Positions 14,782 to 15,427 of a DNA stretch of 15,427 bases are shown here, piece after piece. The stretch spans positions 1 through 15,427 of the forward strand of contig JAOPWW010000142.1 in the NCBI GenBank assembly GCA_025965495.1, given 5' to 3'. The DNA comes from Frankiales bacterium (lineage in GTDB: Bacteria > Actinomycetota > Actinomycetes > Mycobacteriales > SCTD01). The position numbers and the translations under genes are program-made. Under the pieces are notes generated by a model. The model was not told the DNA's origin. It did no database searches and saw only the letters and a program-made list of their open reading frames with translations. Every line of letters begins with the position of its first letter. The stretch's first letter is position 1.

Positions 14782-14999
14782 GTCAGGCAGACCCCGCCGG
14801 TCGCGGCCGAGGTCATGAGCACGATGAGCACCCAGACGGCGACCCGCCGCCAGCCGTGCTGCTGACCGGCCACCGCCGCCGGCAGGTACGACGTCGGGAG
14901 CGCCCCGGGCCGGGCCAGCTCGGCCCAGTGCGGGTCGAGCTCGGCGGCGTCGCGGCCGTCGGGGACGGTGGCGTACTCGGGACGCTCGACGATCGGCAC
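14739..14999 (-). CDS. Small single-span membrane protein, unknown function
   Basis: An 86-residue protein with a soluble, Pro/Ala-rich N-terminal half (about 1-50) and one hydrophobic segment around residues 53-75 (VAVWVLIVLMTSAATGGV). A short tail ends FALFRSS. Flanking charges (WRR before the segment) suggest the N-terminus is cytoplasmic. GTG 14999 has GGAG six bases upstream. It follows the NRAMP gene by 22 bases in the same direction, so the two are probably co-transcribed. Its last 43 bases overlap the 3' end of the opposite-strand Nudix gene. No family is recognised; a role beside the transporter is inference from position. Confidence 0.65.
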   Translation of the reverse strand: MPIVERPEYATVPDGRDAAELDPHWAELARPGALPTSYLPAAVAGQQHGWRRVAVWVLIVLMTSAATGGVCLTYGPGELFALFRSS

Positions 15000-15021
15000 G
15001 GGGGCTCCAGGGGTCAGGGGC

Positions 15022-15427
15022 TCAGAGGAACAGCTGGGTGAGCAGGAAGACGTTGAGGCAGCTGATGAGGGCGGCCACGACCGCGGCCGCCGTCGTGGTG
15101 GTGCGGCGGTTGACGAACTCGCCCATGACCTCGGGGCGGCGGGTCAGCAGCACCAGAGGGACCAGCGCGAAGGGGATCCCGAACGAGAGCACGACCTGGC
15201 TGAGCACGAGCGCACGCGTGGGGTCCACCCCGATCGCGAGCACGACGATCGCCGGCGCGAGGGTGACGCCCCGGCGCAGCGGCAGGGGGACCTGCCGGCG
15301 CAGGAACCCGCGCATGACGACCTGGCCGCTGTAGGTCCCGACCGACGACGCCGCGAAGACGGACGCGAGCAGCGCGAGGGCGAAGCCGAGGGCGGCGCCG
15401 GACCCGTCCTTGTCGCGCAGCCCGGCG
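15022..15427 (-). CDS. mntH: NRAMP-family divalent metal transporter, C-terminal part
   Basis: The C-terminal 134 or so residues of a manganese/iron importer driven by protons; the 5' part lies beyond the right edge. The visible part begins within a cytoplasmic loop and enters LGFALALLASVFAASS, then GTYSGQVVMRGFL, the well-known NRAMP consensus loop (GTxxGQxxMxGF). Arg-rich LPLRRG, a membrane segment LAPAIVVLAIG, the pair VLSQVVLSFGIPFALVPLVLL and the final span AAVVAALISCLNVFLLTQLF follow. The order fits the last five membrane spans of bacterial MntH. The metal-binding DPGN and MPH motifs are expected in the missing part, so metal choice cannot be judged here. The gene name is given by family, not by proof. 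Confidence 0.88.
   Translation of the reverse strand, partial: AGLRDKDGSGAALGFALALLASVFAASSVGTYSGQVVMRGFLRRQVPLPLRRGVTLAPAIVVLAIGVDPTRALVLSQVVLSFGIPFALVPLVLLTRRPEVMGEFVNRRTTTTAAAVVAALISCLNVFLLTQLFL

Overview
The window is very GC-rich, and third codon positions in the real genes are almost all G or C. With GTG starts, an actinobacterial-type DnaB C-terminus and NRAMP/GNAT/Nudix families in actinobacterial form, it looks like a chromosome segment of a high-GC actinomycete. Kineosporiales or a Micrococcales relative would fit, but that placement is inference. No transposase, phage gene, tRNA, rRNA or CRISPR array was seen. Because of base composition many long open frames run on the wrong strand or frame; they were set aside.

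Layout, left to right. (a) 1-761: the 3' end of replicative helicase dnaB and a small ferredoxin-fold-like hypothetical protein. (b) 762-1831: about 1 kb with no confident gene; it holds a terminator-like hairpin, a GGCACC-rich tandem repeat and one doubtful open frame. (c) 1832-4662: a two-gene operon for a molybdenum hydroxylase of the isoquinoline 1-oxidoreductase/nicotinate dehydrogenase type, made of a [2Fe-2S] subunit and a Tat-exported molybdopterin subunit. It ends in a hairpin shared with the convergent gene. (d) 4773-6815, minus strand: a large secreted protein of Ig-like repeats with a distinctive C-terminal domain, driven by a good TTGACA/TACCGT promoter.

(e) 7079-11123: a tightly coupled signalling operon of a PAS histidine kinase, a Rcp1-like single-domain response regulator and a REC-PAS-GGDEF-EAL protein. 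The last carries an intact GGDEF-type site, an I-site, an intact EAL signature and an unexpected helix-turn-helix-like tail. (f) 11134-11442, minus: a small GNAT acetyltransferase. (g) 11510-13639: a second cyclic-di-GMP protein, GAF-degenerate GGDEF-GAF-EAL, predicted to be a phosphodiesterase. (h) 13664-14161, minus: an unknown Ala-rich protein with a four-Cys tail. (i) 14281-14781: a Nudix hydrolase. (j) 14739-15427, minus: a small single-span membrane protein downstream of the C-terminus of an NRAMP metal transporter.

The main theme of the central region is cyclic-di-GMP control. The kinase can phosphorylate the small regulator and/or the REC domain of the GGDEF-EAL protein, and a second EAL protein sits nearby. 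The adjacent, divergently transcribed secreted Ig-repeat protein is a plausible surface output, but nothing in the sequence proves the link. The most unusual features are the HTH-like tail on the GGDEF-EAL protein, the conserved-looking C-terminal domain of the secreted protein, and the repeat-bearing gene-poor stretch before the molybdenum hydroxylase.
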